From assembly GCA_903834925.1 (NCBI GenBank), contig CAILLA010000125.1:1-64000 (forward strand): a stretch of DNA of 64,000 nt. The letters are read 5' to 3'. Of this stretch, positions 29,825 to 39,866 are shown in pieces. The translations under genes were made by a program, and so were the position numbers. Origin of the DNA: an uncultured Schlesneria sp. GTDB lineage: Bacteria; Planctomycetota; Planctomycetia; Planctomycetales; Planctomycetaceae. The number at the start of each line of letters is the position of its first letter. Positions within the stretch are counted from its first letter, which is position 1. The notes under the pieces are model-generated. The model did not search any database. It had not been told where the DNA came from and saw only the letters and a program-made list of their open reading frames with translations.

Positions 29825-31741
29825 TCATTTTGCAGTACGTTCTCGGTGGAAACGGGCCGCTTGTTCCAATAAGTGGCGAGTTTCCGCTGTAAGCTTTGCC
29901 GTCTCTGACGGACGTTCGATCAGCAGGCTTTTGGAGGCTTGGTTTGCGTCCATATTCCGTCGCCATCGAATCCGGTCGATGACGCGTCGTAACGCTTGCT
30001 CCGCAGTTTCCGTGCCCATGGTGCGAGCGTCGGTCACCGATTTTGTGATGTTTCGATGCCGAGCTTGCTCTTCAAGCCAGACCAACAGTCGTTTCCACTG
30101 CAAACATTCCGTTCGTGAAAGCAAACGCTCGAAGGTCGGTTCAACCCCTTCTTCCAGCAAATCGAACCATAGGGACAAGATTTCTTGCAGTGACTCTTGG
30201 CGAAGGTCATTCGTACCAATCTCTCTTCGAACGTGGTCGGTCAGGTGCGGATGTGTGAAAAGTATCTGAAGTAATTCGCACTCAAGCAGATCGTCTCCAT
30301 TCGCCGTTCGCTGAAGTGAATCGACCGTTTGCTTTCGCCGCCGCTGCTCCTCGTCGTCGGATGGTCCGTTTGCGCTGATTTTCCGTTCTGAAGTCCGAGA
30401 AGGTTGAGTCGTCTGTTGACCTCGCAGTTGTTTAAGCCGTCGTCGAACTTCCAGTTCGGTCAGCCCCAGACGCTGTGGCAACTTGCCCAATAACAAATCT
30501 TCTTTGATCGTTCCAACGATTCCTGGTGACAAAGTCAGCAAATTCAGCATTCCGTCCAGTACTCTCTGGCGAGCATCAACGGTTGTTGTTCCGAATCGAC
30601 TTAACACCAGACGTAATTGATATTCGAACGCTTCTGGCGCCACGTCAGCCAGTTCCAGCAACGCGTCTCCCCCTCGTTCATCAATATATTCATCGGGGTC
30701 AAGTCCATCGGGAACGGTCAGAATTCTCAGGTCGACATCCTGAGCCAGAAATCGAGGAATCGCCTTTTCAGCGGCATCCATCCCAGCCTTGTCACCGTCA
30801 AAAACCAGTACGACTTTTTGAGCCAGTCGTTTCAAGACGGTCACATGCGATTCCGTCAGCGCTGTCCCCAAAGTGGCAACCGCATTCAGAATTCCCCCTT
30901 GATGGGCTTTCACACAATCCGCATAACCCTCCATGACAAGAACCGTTCCGGTCTTCTTAATGGCGTCTCGGGCGACATCCAAGGCGTAACAAATCCGACT
31001 TTTAGAAAAAACAGGCGTCTCGGAACTATTGAGGTATTTCGCATCCGGCTTGCAGGTTGAGTCAGGAAGTATCCGTCCCCCGAAAGCAACGGTGCGACCA
31101 CGTTCGTCGTGAATTGGAAACATCACCCGATCAATGAACTGATCGTAAAATCCGGCACGACCATCACGTTCCTTCGCCAGGGAGGCCCTGACAAGAAGTT
31201 CGGCGTCGTATCGTCCTTTGGCCCGCTGCAACAGCCAATCCCAGCTTTCTGGATGAAAACCAAGTTTAAACTTCGAAATCATCGCGTTATTGAAGCCACG
31301 ACTATGGAGATAGTTCCGAGCACGCTCAGCAATCGCCGTCGACAACAAACACTGATGAAATTCGATTTCTGCCCACGAAAGGACGTCATAAAGATGCGGC
31401 TTTTCGGGCGATTCACCCGGCCCTCGACGTAGCATCGCAGGCATCTCAAGCCCCGCTCGCGAGGCCAACATCTCTAATGTTTCACGAAAATTCAGTGCGT
31501 CCTGCTTCATGACGAACGAAAAGCAATCGCCACCCTCCTGACATGACCAGCATTTGTAGGTCTGTCGCTCGGGATTCACGGTAAATGACGGATTGTGATC
31601 GTCGTGAAATGGGCAAAGTCCCTTAAAAACCCGTCCATTCGGGTGAAGAGCCACCGTTTCGCCAATGAGCCGCACGATGTCCGTCCGCGTACGAACCAGC
31701 TCTTTGAACTCGTCGGAGGAACCACCCGCGACAATTGTCAT
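29825..31741 (-). CDS. dnaG: DNA primase
   Basis: A 638-residue primase that makes RNA primers for replication. The N-terminal zinc-binding domain has CPFH at residues 43-46 and CWSC at 64-67. The catalytic core contains FGGRILPD, KYLNSSETPVFSKS, and the Toprim motifs VLVMEGYADC and VLVFDGDKAG. The C-terminal helicase-binding domain is less conserved. The ATG at 31741 is preferred over an in-frame TTG two codons upstream because AAGGAA is correctly spaced. It lies upstream of rpoD. No rpsU is seen before it, so the operon seems to start here. Confidence 0.97.
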   Translation of the reverse strand: MTIVAGGSSDEFKELVRTRTDIVRLIGETVALHPNGRVFKGLCPFHDDHNPSFTVNPERQTYKCWSCQEGGDCFSFVMKQDALNFRETLEMLASRAGLEMPAMLRRGPGESPEKPHLYDVLSWAEIEFHQCLLSTAIAERARNYLHSRGFNNAMISKFKLGFHPESWDWLLQRAKGRYDAELLVRASLAKERDGRAGFYDQFIDRVMFPIHDERGRTVAFGGRILPDSTCKPDAKYLNSSETPVFSKSRICYALDVARDAIKKTGTVLVMEGYADCVKAHQGGILNAVATLGTALTESHVTVLKRLAQKVVLVFDGDKAGMDAAEKAIPRFLAQDVDLRILTVPDGLDPDEYIDERGGDALLELADVAPEAFEYQLRLVLSRFGTTTVDARQRVLDGMLNLLTLSPGIVGTIKEDLLLGKLPQRLGLTELEVRRRLKQLRGQQTTQPSRTSERKISANGPSDDEEQRRRKQTVDSLQRTANGDDLLECELLQILFTHPHLTDHVRREIGTNDLRQESLQEILSLWFDLLEEGVEPTFERLLSRTECLQWKRLLVWLEEQARHRNITKSVTDARTMGTETAEQALRRVIDRIRWRRNMDANQASKSLLIERPSETAKLTAETRHLLEQAARFHRERTAK

Positions 31742-32209
31742 CCTCAATTCCTTCTTACTGGTATGCCAATCGAAACAGACCGACCGAGTGGCAACTTCAC
31801 GATATTCAACGCAATTTAGAAGGGGATACCGAGATCAATCGAAAACGACGAACGAAGCGAACGTATTCAGCCAAAAACCGGGATTGTCAAAAGCCAACAT
31901 CAAGCGAGACTGCCGGGTAAACCCACCTAGCACAAGTGCCGGTGACGAATCCTGATCAGTGCGATGTCGGTTCAAACCGCTGTGGTCAAGACGTGGGCAC
32001 GTCGGTTAAGAGACCAAAACGAAGCGGAGAATCGCCATACCTGGTTCGATTGTAACTGAGGAATGACGTCAGTCAAGGACTCTGTTCAAGATCAACAGAT
32101 AAATGCCTTTACGGCTTGTTCAAAGCTGAATTGCTCGCATGATCCGACCTTGCACAACGACAACATTTACGATGATTTCATATTTGAAACTCAAGTGTTT
32201 CGTGCCGTC
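31742..32209. other. intergenic region upstream of dnaG
   Basis: No gene seen. It probably contains the dnaG-rpoD promoter on the minus strand, but no clear boxes could be assigned. A TTCAAAC stretch near 31970 resembles a tRNA T-loop but has no supporting stems. Confidence 0.45.
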
Positions 32210-34279
32210 TTATGGAGTCACTTTTTCGCGCGACGCAATCTTTCCAATCAAGTCTTCCGGGCCTGCGTATGTGTAACGCCAAATTTCGTCCCCCGGCAAT
32301 TGAACCAGGGATGGCGTCGCTTTTCTGCCGAGTTGAGCAACATAATGCACAGACCTGGCAGCAAGTGGACGTCCCTTGTCGTCCGTCTCGATTACCAACC
32401 CACCTTCGGGCGTGAACTCCTCTGCGGCCTTGCCTGTTTCGATATCACGCGTCCGTGTCCAGCCAATCAAACGACCATCATTTGCATACCGATAGGTATC
32501 TTTCCAGGTCTTTGGCGTCTGAATTAATGGATCGGCGTAATTCCCGATGTCAGTTCCTCCGTGATAGCTGACCGAGCGAATCCTTTGATGTTCATCATAT
32601 TCACGCTCTTCGTTATCGAGAAAGTGCCACGTGATGAATGCGGGAGCTGACCAATCCGTGCCATTATGCGCGAAGACGCCAATGTCAACGCGGTTGGATT
32701 CCAGATCGCTTGAGGCGCTAATCTTTCGTCGAGGATGCCATGCCACGGTGAGTTCAGCCCGGCTGGCGGCTTTGTCCAAAGGTTCGATTGTAATCAGTGA
32801 CTCGTCGCCTCTTAAGACAACCCAGGCAAACCTCATCGGCTTCTTGTTCATATCAACACTTTCGCGTGCAGAGACCGACATCCGCCGACGGTATTGCATT
32901 GACCGGCCAATACGGGCAATCGCACAAGGCGTATCGAAAAGGTCCTCACCATGTTCGCTCGATTCAAAATAGTCAGATCCAACCACTGCTTGTTCTTGCT
33001 TCTCTACACGGATTCGCGCCAGCGGCGGAATTGTTTCAATCGTCATTGCGTGAGTCGCTTCGATCAATTTCATCGGATCAATTAGAGTTCCATCGAATAC
33101 TGACGGATGCGCACGATAGGTCAGGTAATCGTCCGGTTTTTCCACCGCTATATAGTTACTTCGAAAAATCTGTTGTAGCGTCGGTGCGATCCATGCGTTC
33201 TCGGTGAGAAGTTTCTTCACCTCGGGCCGAAATGCCGCCAACATACAAGCCAGTGCATCCAGGAACGGCTGATCACTGTACGACGAACCCTGGCTGACCA
33301 GTACATACGGCGTATTCGCGGGATATACGTCACCAAATCCGAAGCTTTTTCCGTTGTGCCCAGGATCGTGGTCCATATGCTCTGGGTAAACATAAAGGTG
33401 ATTTTGAAAGTATTGCTGCGCCAATACTCCAATCGAATGCTTCTGAACGTAGGCTAATCGGGCATTACTTCGCCAATAGGGGCCGCCTGCCATCGCGGTG
33501 GATGAATTTCCAATGACGACACCCCCGTGCAAGATTCGATTTTGCAGTCCATGCGGTATGTCCTCTCCCAATTCCGGTTGATATTCGATTCGGTAGATTT
33601 GAGGAAATTGAGCGTATTTCAAATTCGAATGATCGCGATCACAGTTGTCGTACAGATCGCCGTAATTTCCAGCTGCCGTTTTCTCTGAGTTCCACTTCCA
33701 CAATTTGCGACCAACTTCACCGTGTTCTCGAATGATCGCTAAGGTCTTGTTCGGGCCCTTCCAATCATAGGCCGTTCGTAAAAGGTTTGTTGACTCATCC
33801 CAAGCGGCGTTTTCGGGACCAATTAGAGCGACCCCTAATTTTAACTGAGCTGGTTTTGGCTTGGGGCGTTCAAACGGCCGACTCGCTTCGGCGATCAAAT
33901 TCGCGAATTCAGGATGCTTTCGGACCGATGCCAGATCGGGATCACGCTTCAAGAACGTGACGTCGCGAAACCCGAGTTCCTGAGCACGCTTGAGCGACGT
34001 AATACATTCTTCGACCTGGCCTCTTTTCGCATAAATTTCCGCGAGAATATAGTAGGCGGTCGCCGAAAATGGCGCAACTTTTACAGCTTCCTGGCTATTT
34101 GACAAAGCCTCGTCCAGTTGGCCAGTTCGAGCGTAGAAAATTGCTTTTTGCTTGTGCGCCTGACTCGCTTCAAGGAGCGCAGGACGACGAAACACGTTTG
34201 GTTCGTCCCCAAAGCATGAATACCGACCAAAACCAATGATCAGCACGACAATCTGTATGGTTCGAAGCACAACACTCAT
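32210..34279 (-). CDS. secreted TPR-containing protein, unknown function
   Basis: A 689-residue exported protein. A signal peptide covers roughly residues 1-24 (IQIVVLIIGFGRYSCFG). Residues 40-125 hold two to three TPR-type helical repeats (HKQKAIFYARTGQLDEALSN, YYILAEIYAKRGQVEECI). The remaining 550 residues are unrecognised and rich in Tyr and Trp, with segments such as HMDHDPGHNGKSFGFGD and VLVSQGSSYSDQPFLDALAC. GTGAG precedes the ATG at some distance. It is separated by about 200 bp from the DUF1501 gene on the same strand. Confidence 0.8.
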   Translation of the reverse strand: MSVVLRTIQIVVLIIGFGRYSCFGDEPNVFRRPALLEASQAHKQKAIFYARTGQLDEALSNSQEAVKVAPFSATAYYILAEIYAKRGQVEECITSLKRAQELGFRDVTFLKRDPDLASVRKHPEFANLIAEASRPFERPKPKPAQLKLGVALIGPENAAWDESTNLLRTAYDWKGPNKTLAIIREHGEVGRKLWKWNSEKTAAGNYGDLYDNCDRDHSNLKYAQFPQIYRIEYQPELGEDIPHGLQNRILHGGVVIGNSSTAMAGGPYWRSNARLAYVQKHSIGVLAQQYFQNHLYVYPEHMDHDPGHNGKSFGFGDVYPANTPYVLVSQGSSYSDQPFLDALACMLAAFRPEVKKLLTENAWIAPTLQQIFRSNYIAVEKPDDYLTYRAHPSVFDGTLIDPMKLIEATHAMTIETIPPLARIRVEKQEQAVVGSDYFESSEHGEDLFDTPCAIARIGRSMQYRRRMSVSARESVDMNKKPMRFAWVVLRGDESLITIEPLDKAASRAELTVAWHPRRKISASSDLESNRVDIGVFAHNGTDWSAPAFITWHFLDNEEREYDEHQRIRSVSYHGGTDIGNYADPLIQTPKTWKDTYRYANDGRLIGWTRTRDIETGKAAEEFTPEGGLVIETDDKGRPLAARSVHYVAQLGRKATPSLVQLPGDEIWRYTYAGPEDLIGKIASREKVTP

Positions 34280-34477
34280 CGGTCTGCACTCACAGGAAAA
34301 ATCAATGACCAGTCCGAATCAATTTAGACGACTACTCGCCAACAGACGACCATCTTACCCGGCCTGACGTCCGATTGGGTAACGACTCGGTCTCTCAGAA
34401 CGAGGCGCCTTTCGAGAAAACGGAAACGATTTAAAGACCAGACTGTGTGCTTTTCGGCCTCAATTATATCCAAAGCC

Positions 34478-35965
34478 TCACGCTAGAATGTCGGTGACTA
34501 CCTTTCCATGTACGTCGGTTAAGCGGTAGTCCCGTCCCGCATGCCGATAGGTCAGCCGCTGATGCTCCAGTCCAAGCAAATGCAGTATTGTCGCGTGAAA
34601 GTCGGGCATCGTGACTTTGTTCTCCTGGACATAATAACCAAATTCATCGGTCTGACCGTAGGCCGTTCCACCACGAATCCCTCCGCCAGCCATCCAGACG
34701 CTGAATGCATGAGGGTGATGATCCCGACCATCCGTTCCCTGAGCAGCCGGAGTCCGTCCAAACTCGGTCCCGAAGATCACAAGTGTGTCTTCGAGCATTC
34801 CACGCGATTTCAGATCCGTGACCAACGCCGCAATCGGTTGATCGACTTTTTTTGCATTCGTCGTGTGATTGTTCCTTAAGTCCCCATGTGCATCCCAGTA
34901 ATTGCGCGGATAACTGAAATTCACCTGCACAAAACGGACACCCGCTTCAAGACATCGCCGTGCCAGCAGGCACTGCCTCGCATATTCATCGGTTGGCTCG
35001 ACGCCAACACCGTATAGCGCCTGCGTGGTCACCGATTCGCGGCTGATATCCATCACTGACGGAGCTTCGGCCTGCATCCGGTAACTCATTTCGAATGATG
35101 CGATCCGTGCTTCAAGACGCGGGTCGTCGCCCACGCGAGCTAAATGCTGCCGATTTCGCTTAGACAACAGATCCAACTGCAAGCGCTGCAAGCCAGGATC
35201 ATCACCAGGTTCGAGATTGGATAGTTTTGTGGTCTTAAAGTCGGTGCTGCCATCGCCAATTCGCGTTCCTTGATAACTGGCAGGCAGAAACGCCGAACCA
35301 TAGTTCTGAGTCCCTCCGTGATAAAGTGATGGACTCAGGCTGAGAAAACCCGGCAGGTTCTGATTCTCAGTCCCCAGTCCGTACAACGTCCATGCTCCAA
35401 GGCTCGGACGTGCAAACACGCCACTACCCGTGTTGATATTCAGCAGTGCCGGTCCGTGCGAGACCTGATCACCACCGTTCATCGAACGAATCACGCAGAT
35501 GTCATCAACGCACGAGCCGATCTGTGGAAATAGATCACTGACCTCAAGGCCGCTCTGGCCATATTTCTGAAACTTCCACGGTGAGGCAAGAAGATTGCCG
35601 GTCGGAGCGAACTCGAACTTCGGCTTGGTGATTGGCAATGGCTGCCCGTTCATTTCCGCCAGCTTCGGTTTCGGGTCGAACGAATCAACATGCGAGACCC
35701 CGCCATGCATGAACAGAAAGACCACTCGTTTCGCTCGCGACTCGAAATGCGATGGCTTCGGAGCAAGCGGTCCTGTTGTGAAGTGAATATTGTCGGCCTT
35801 CACATTGGAAGACATCAGTCCCATTAATGCGATGTGTCCGAAACCGCAGGCTGACTGCTTGAGCCATCGTCGTCGTGATTGTTGGGCATTCATGGCGTCT
35901 TGGAGTGAAGAGCACGGGCTAAAGCCCATGCTACGCTTTTGTTGTCGAGAAAGCGGAAGATTCAT
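34478..35965 (-). CDS. DUF1501 secreted protein (sulfatase-fold relative)
   Basis: A DUF1501 protein of 495 residues if started at 35965, or 471 if started at 35893. This alkaline-phosphatase-superfamily group is abundant in planctomycetes and almost always encoded beside a PSCyt1/DUF1549/DUF1553 protein, as here. Seen motifs are FLFMHGGVSHVDSFDPK, then VIRSMNGGDQVSHGPA, VIFGTEFGRTP and DHHPHAFSVWMAGGG. A Tat-type signal, SRRRWLKQS, follows the second Met. A GGAG at proper spacing precedes the first ATG, while a dispersed hairpin motif occupies the codons between the two possible starts, so the N-terminus may have been lengthened by an insertion. Confidence 0.92.
   Translation of the reverse strand: MNLPLSRQQKRSMGFSPCSSLQDAMNAQQSRRRWLKQSACGFGHIALMGLMSSNVKADNIHFTTGPLAPKPSHFESRAKRVVFLFMHGGVSHVDSFDPKPKLAEMNGQPLPITKPKFEFAPTGNLLASPWKFQKYGQSGLEVSDLFPQIGSCVDDICVIRSMNGGDQVSHGPALLNINTGSGVFARPSLGAWTLYGLGTENQNLPGFLSLSPSLYHGGTQNYGSAFLPASYQGTRIGDGSTDFKTTKLSNLEPGDDPGLQRLQLDLLSKRNRQHLARVGDDPRLEARIASFEMSYRMQAEAPSVMDISRESVTTQALYGVGVEPTDEYARQCLLARRCLEAGVRFVQVNFSYPRNYWDAHGDLRNNHTTNAKKVDQPIAALVTDLKSRGMLEDTLVIFGTEFGRTPAAQGTDGRDHHPHAFSVWMAGGGIRGGTAYGQTDEFGYYVQENKVTMPDFHATILHLLGLEHQRLTYRHAGRDYRLTDVHGKVVTDILA
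35911..35934. repeat. dispersed hairpin motif inside an N-terminal extension
   Basis: AGCACGGGCTAAAGCCCATG followed by CTAC. It is a close relative of the motifs at 20381, 23279 and 41961. It is in frame with the DUF1501 gene if translation starts at 35965, and would encode part of KRSMGFSPCSS on the minus strand. Confidence 0.8.
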
Positions 35966-35972
35966 GGCGAGA

Positions 35973-38900
35973 TCACTCCGTGTACAGAAATTCGTTTGAG
36001 CACAGCAATGACTGACAATAGCTTTGCCATGCCTCTTGTACTCGCTTATCAGGTGGGCGGTTCTGATTCACCGTTGACTCCTGGTACGCTTGAAGGAATT
36101 GCATAGCCTCACTCGCTTCCTCTTGCGTCGGCATCCGACAGAAAGCAAGTTGATGAGCACGCTCTATCCGCTGGAGATCGGTCGTCGTTTGGTCTGAAAA
36201 CAACTGATCCGCCAGTCCCTTTGCCTGTTCACGAACAAACAGGCTATTCAGCATAAACAGCGACTGAGACGCCACGGTCGTTTCATTGCGGACCGAGGTT
36301 ACACCGTTGGGGTCGGCGGCGTCGAACAGTGCCATTATATCTGGCAGCATATTACGAACGATCGGCAGATACAGGCTTCTTTTCGCAAATGTGGTGTATA
36401 TTGGATCGTCTGCGGCCAACCGATTCGGCATAATCATCGCACCGATATTCTCGGCCTTGCTGACCATATATTCGGCGCTTTCGTTCGTGCCCGGCATGCG
36501 ATCCAGCTTCCCGCTGACTGCCAGCATCGCATCCCGCAGTTCCTCGGCGGAAAGACGGCGACGCGGAAATGACGACAACCACCTTCGATCCGGGTCATTC
36601 TGCTGAACGGTAGCCTCCGAGAAACCACTCTGCTGATAGGTATGTGAAAGTACCATCAGGCGGTGCATCGCTTTAATGCTCCAACCGGATTCCAAGAAGC
36701 GGGACGCCAGCCAGTCAAGTAGCTCTGGATGTGTCGGCCGTTCACCTCTTGCCCCGAAATTATCGCTCGTTGCAACCAGACCACGACCGAAATGGTGCTG
36801 CCAGATCCGGTTGACCATCACGCGAGCCGTGAGCTGGTTGTCCCGGCTGGCAATCCATTGTGCAAGTTCCAACCGTCCACTGTTTTCGGTGATCACACTG
36901 GCAGGATTTCCGTCTGACTTATTCGCTTCACCCAACGCGGTGGAATCGGCAATGATCTGAATCACACCTCGCGGAACCGTATCACCCAGAGAAAAACGAT
37001 TTCCCCGAAGATGAACCTTAAGATTGCGAGGGAGAGTCTCTTGCGGTGCCATCACCGTCAAAGCTTCTTGACCGTCGGCTTGAGGGACAGGGAATTCCCA
37101 CCACATCGTGGCGTTACGATTCTCGTTTTGAAACGGTTCAGTACTGCGGAAGATTCCGGCGAGTGCGTAATAGTCGGTTGCACGGATCGCATCGAACTTG
37201 TGATCATGACACCGGGCGCAAGCGAGCGTCAGTCCCAGCATCGCTCGTCCTGTCACGTCGATCTGATCATCGACGATATCCAGTCGCGACTGCTCCTTAT
37301 CCGTTTCCGCCAGGGCCTTTGGCCCGATCATCAAAAACCCCGTGGCAATGATCCGACGTGTATTCGTTTCGATAGAAGTCGTTTTCGGCAAAAGATCGCC
37401 AGCCAGTTGTTCGATCAGAAACTGGTCGTACGGCAAATCACGGTTGAACGCATCAACCACGTAGTTACGATAGCGCCATGCAAATCGCATGACAGCATTG
37501 GCATCATTGGCCGTCGATTCGGCATAACGAACCACATCCAGCCAATGTCGCGCCCATCGTTCTCCATAATGAGGCGAGGCCAGCAAGCGGTTGACAACCG
37601 TCTCATACGCCATGGGGGAATTATCTACCAGGAAAGCATTCACTTCCTCGGGCGTCGGTGGCAGACCGATCAGGTCAAAAGTCACTCGTCGTATTAACGT
37701 CGATTTATCAACAGCGACTGAAGGTGCAATTCCCAACGACTCGAGTTTTACCTGAATAAAACGATCAACAGGCGACTTGATCTGTGAAGCATTACTAACC
37801 GCAGGAAGTTGAGGATCTCGAACAGGCTGATAGGCCCAAAAGCCTTTCTCTTGTTCCGTAAATCGGGCGCGTTGAGCAAACCGATTGAGTGGCTTCAATG
37901 TCATCCCATACTTTTCGGCAAGATGCCCTTCAATCCCCAGTCGCTCACGATCACTTAGTGCCTGATTGTAGACCAGGACTTCACCCACATCTCCCTGGAT
38001 TGCACCGGCCCAACTGACCGCTTTCCCCAAATAGGCACCGATATTTGTTCGGTGCTGAATGTCAGGAACTGTGTCGCGACCTTCAAGTGGCTCGTTTCCC
38101 GCACGTAATGCCGCCTCCCCATTGATAAACAACCGGGTCGAACTTCGCATCGGGCCAGGTGTTTTTGTCACGGTGAGGATAATCGACTTACCATAATACG
38201 GTTTAAACGATCCCGCACCGGGCGACGCGTCGTGATTCCATCCACCGGCAAAATGCAGCGCATGATCCTCACCGCGATTGATCTGGAACAGCGCAGCCAA
38301 TGGCCGTCCCGGATCACCACCGGGGTTGGCAGGATTCCCAATCCCCAGGATTCCATCATAAGGAGGTTGTGCTTCATGCGACTGAAGATTGACGACGACG
38401 GTCATTGAGAGTTCGGCATCACCTTTGATCTCGACAGGTCGATCGGGAGATGAGGCGTATCCGGTTGAAGTATCGAATCGAATGGCCGGACGCTTCATTA
38501 ACGAACTCTGCCTGGCAAATTTGCCAGGTAGTCCGACCCCGTCGGCTCGTACCCCTTTCGTGACAGACACGTCACGACCATGCCCACTTTGATCGGGCCA
38601 GATCTGAACCGGCTCGCCGTCGTTCAGCGCCAAGGAATCAGCTCGCAGCCAAAGTTGTAGCGACTTTGCTAACTCTCCGTCGTTTGGTGAAGTCAAAGGA
38701 ATAGACGTCGTCAAAGGTACTTCGGCCGCCGCGGAAGTTCCTCCGGGCCAGATCGTCCCCCCCTTGATCCATGCGATCAAATCGGAAATTTGAGTCTCCG
38801 TCAACTTGCCGTCAGGCGGCATCGCCAGTCCGTTCTGGTGCTTCACCGCCTGCACCAACAGACTCTGGTCCGGCTTCCCTGGAACAATCGCAGGCCCGGT

Positions 38901-39224
38901 TTCGCCCCCTTTCAACGAAAACTCTTTGGAATCGAGACGTAATCCTCCTTTTGACTTCGATTCCGAGTGACATTTGAGACAACGATCAATCAACAGCGGA
39001 CGGATCTTGGCTTCAAACAGCCGTTCAGCCTCTGCCGACTTTTCTTCCGCAGTCACGTAAAGCGGCAGACCAACCAGGATGAGCCCTATCATCCATGTGA
39101 AAGAACGCCAGCGTATCGCTCTAACCTCATTCAATTGAATTCGCTTCCTTTGAGAATTGGTCCGAAATCGATCGGGAGTTGCGTAACTTCTATATATGAC
39201 ATTGACCCCACCGGCGAAACTCAT
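35973..39224 (-). CDS. PSCyt1-DUF1549-DUF1553 planctomycete cytochrome protein
   Basis: A large exported protein (1083 residues as drawn) with the standard planctomycete order. A cytochrome-c-like PSCyt1 domain carries the haem site CLKCH near residue 82; a LamG/concanavalin-like domain spans about 190-430 (LQLWLRADSLALND, IGAYLGKAVSWAG); DUF1549 includes PVDRFIQVKLESLGI and GERWARHWLDVVRYAES; DUF1553 includes ITENSGRLELAQWIAS and ARVMVNRIWQHHFGRGLV. The likely export signal is MIGLILVGLPLYVTAEE. A TTG at 39134 with AAGGA upstream may be the true start. Its stop lies close to the DUF1501 start, so the pair is an operon. Its substrate is unknown. Confidence 0.92.
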   Translation of the reverse strand: MSFAGGVNVIYRSYATPDRFRTNSQRKRIQLNEVRAIRWRSFTWMIGLILVGLPLYVTAEEKSAEAERLFEAKIRPLLIDRCLKCHSESKSKGGLRLDSKEFSLKGGETGPAIVPGKPDQSLLVQAVKHQNGLAMPPDGKLTETQISDLIAWIKGGTIWPGGTSAAAEVPLTTSIPLTSPNDGELAKSLQLWLRADSLALNDGEPVQIWPDQSGHGRDVSVTKGVRADGVGLPGKFARQSSLMKRPAIRFDTSTGYASSPDRPVEIKGDAELSMTVVVNLQSHEAQPPYDGILGIGNPANPGGDPGRPLAALFQINRGEDHALHFAGGWNHDASPGAGSFKPYYGKSIILTVTKTPGPMRSSTRLFINGEAALRAGNEPLEGRDTVPDIQHRTNIGAYLGKAVSWAGAIQGDVGEVLVYNQALSDRERLGIEGHLAEKYGMTLKPLNRFAQRARFTEQEKGFWAYQPVRDPQLPAVSNASQIKSPVDRFIQVKLESLGIAPSVAVDKSTLIRRVTFDLIGLPPTPEEVNAFLVDNSPMAYETVVNRLLASPHYGERWARHWLDVVRYAESTANDANAVMRFAWRYRNYVVDAFNRDLPYDQFLIEQLAGDLLPKTTSIETNTRRIIATGFLMIGPKALAETDKEQSRLDIVDDQIDVTGRAMLGLTLACARCHDHKFDAIRATDYYALAGIFRSTEPFQNENRNATMWWEFPVPQADGQEALTVMAPQETLPRNLKVHLRGNRFSLGDTVPRGVIQIIADSTALGEANKSDGNPASVITENSGRLELAQWIASRDNQLTARVMVNRIWQHHFGRGLVATSDNFGARGERPTHPELLDWLASRFLESGWSIKAMHRLMVLSHTYQQSGFSEATVQQNDPDRRWLSSFPRRRLSAEELRDAMLAVSGKLDRMPGTNESAEYMVSKAENIGAMIMPNRLAADDPIYTTFAKRSLYLPIVRNMLPDIMALFDAADPNGVTSVRNETTVASQSLFMLNSLFVREQAKGLADQLFSDQTTTDLQRIERAHQLAFCRMPTQEEASEAMQFLQAYQESTVNQNRPPDKRVQEAWQSYCQSLLCSNEFLYTE

Positions 39225-39293
39225 CGATTTGCTGTTATACTGCGATACGCACGTTACATGTCGGACAGGCGTTATGACGCGGAAATAAAGGTT

Positions 39294-39755
39294 TCATATC
39301 GGCCCAACCCAGGACCACCGAGCAAGAGCGACTCCGTCTGGGATCAGGTCTGATGGCAGTGGATGGGATGACATTGTCTGATTCGCCCAGTGAAAGTAGG
39401 CAATCAGTGTTGATCGTAGACGCGGGTCGCTCGAAAGACCGGTGTCGTCCAGTGCCTGCGCGAAACAAGCTTCCGCGCGTTCGTCCATCTCACGATGTTC
39501 ACCGTTTCCCGCATGCATTCGAAGCACAAGAGATTCATTGCCTATTGACTCTGTGTATTCTGTTGGTCCGCCGAGTGCCTCGGACCAATAGGCCGCGAGT
39601 CGCTCGGTATGCTGTGGATGAAATCCGTGCGAGAACGCATGGCTCACGATCGGATCGGCCAGGCATCGAATGTGCCACGCATTCGCCAGATCGAAAATTG
39701 CTTTTCGACCTCCTGCAGCTTCGTAGATTGTCTGAGACATTTGCGGATCATTCAT
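39294..39755 (-). CDS. truncated haemoglobin (globin-like)
   Basis: A 153-residue globin of the truncated-haemoglobin type. YEAAGGRKAIFDLANAWH matches the A-B helices, VSHAFSHGFHPQHTERLAAY the region before and in the E helix, and VLRMHAGNGEH should contain the proximal His. Length is normal. Such proteins bind O2 or NO in the cytoplasm. No convincing ribosome-binding site precedes either possible ATG (39755 or 39740). The gene is separated by about 70 bp from the PSD1-type gene on the same strand and is divergent from the M20 peptidase gene. Confidence 0.85.
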   Translation of the reverse strand: MNDPQMSQTIYEAAGGRKAIFDLANAWHIRCLADPIVSHAFSHGFHPQHTERLAAYWSEALGGPTEYTESIGNESLVLRMHAGNGEHREMDERAEACFAQALDDTGLSSDPRLRSTLIAYFHWANQTMSSHPLPSDLIPDGVALARWSWVGPI

Positions 39756-39866
39756 TTAAGCAGGTTTTCGAATCGCCGAAACTACGCTCCAAACCCCCCA
39801 ATACAATATACGTTCTCGATCAAAATCGGCGAACGAAACCGTGAGGAATTTATCGAGGGTTATCAG

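Noticed and set aside
31955-31985. tRNA-like T-loop (GGTTCAAACC)
   Set aside because: The neighbouring stems do not pair, and no D-arm, anticodon arm or acceptor stem could be built.
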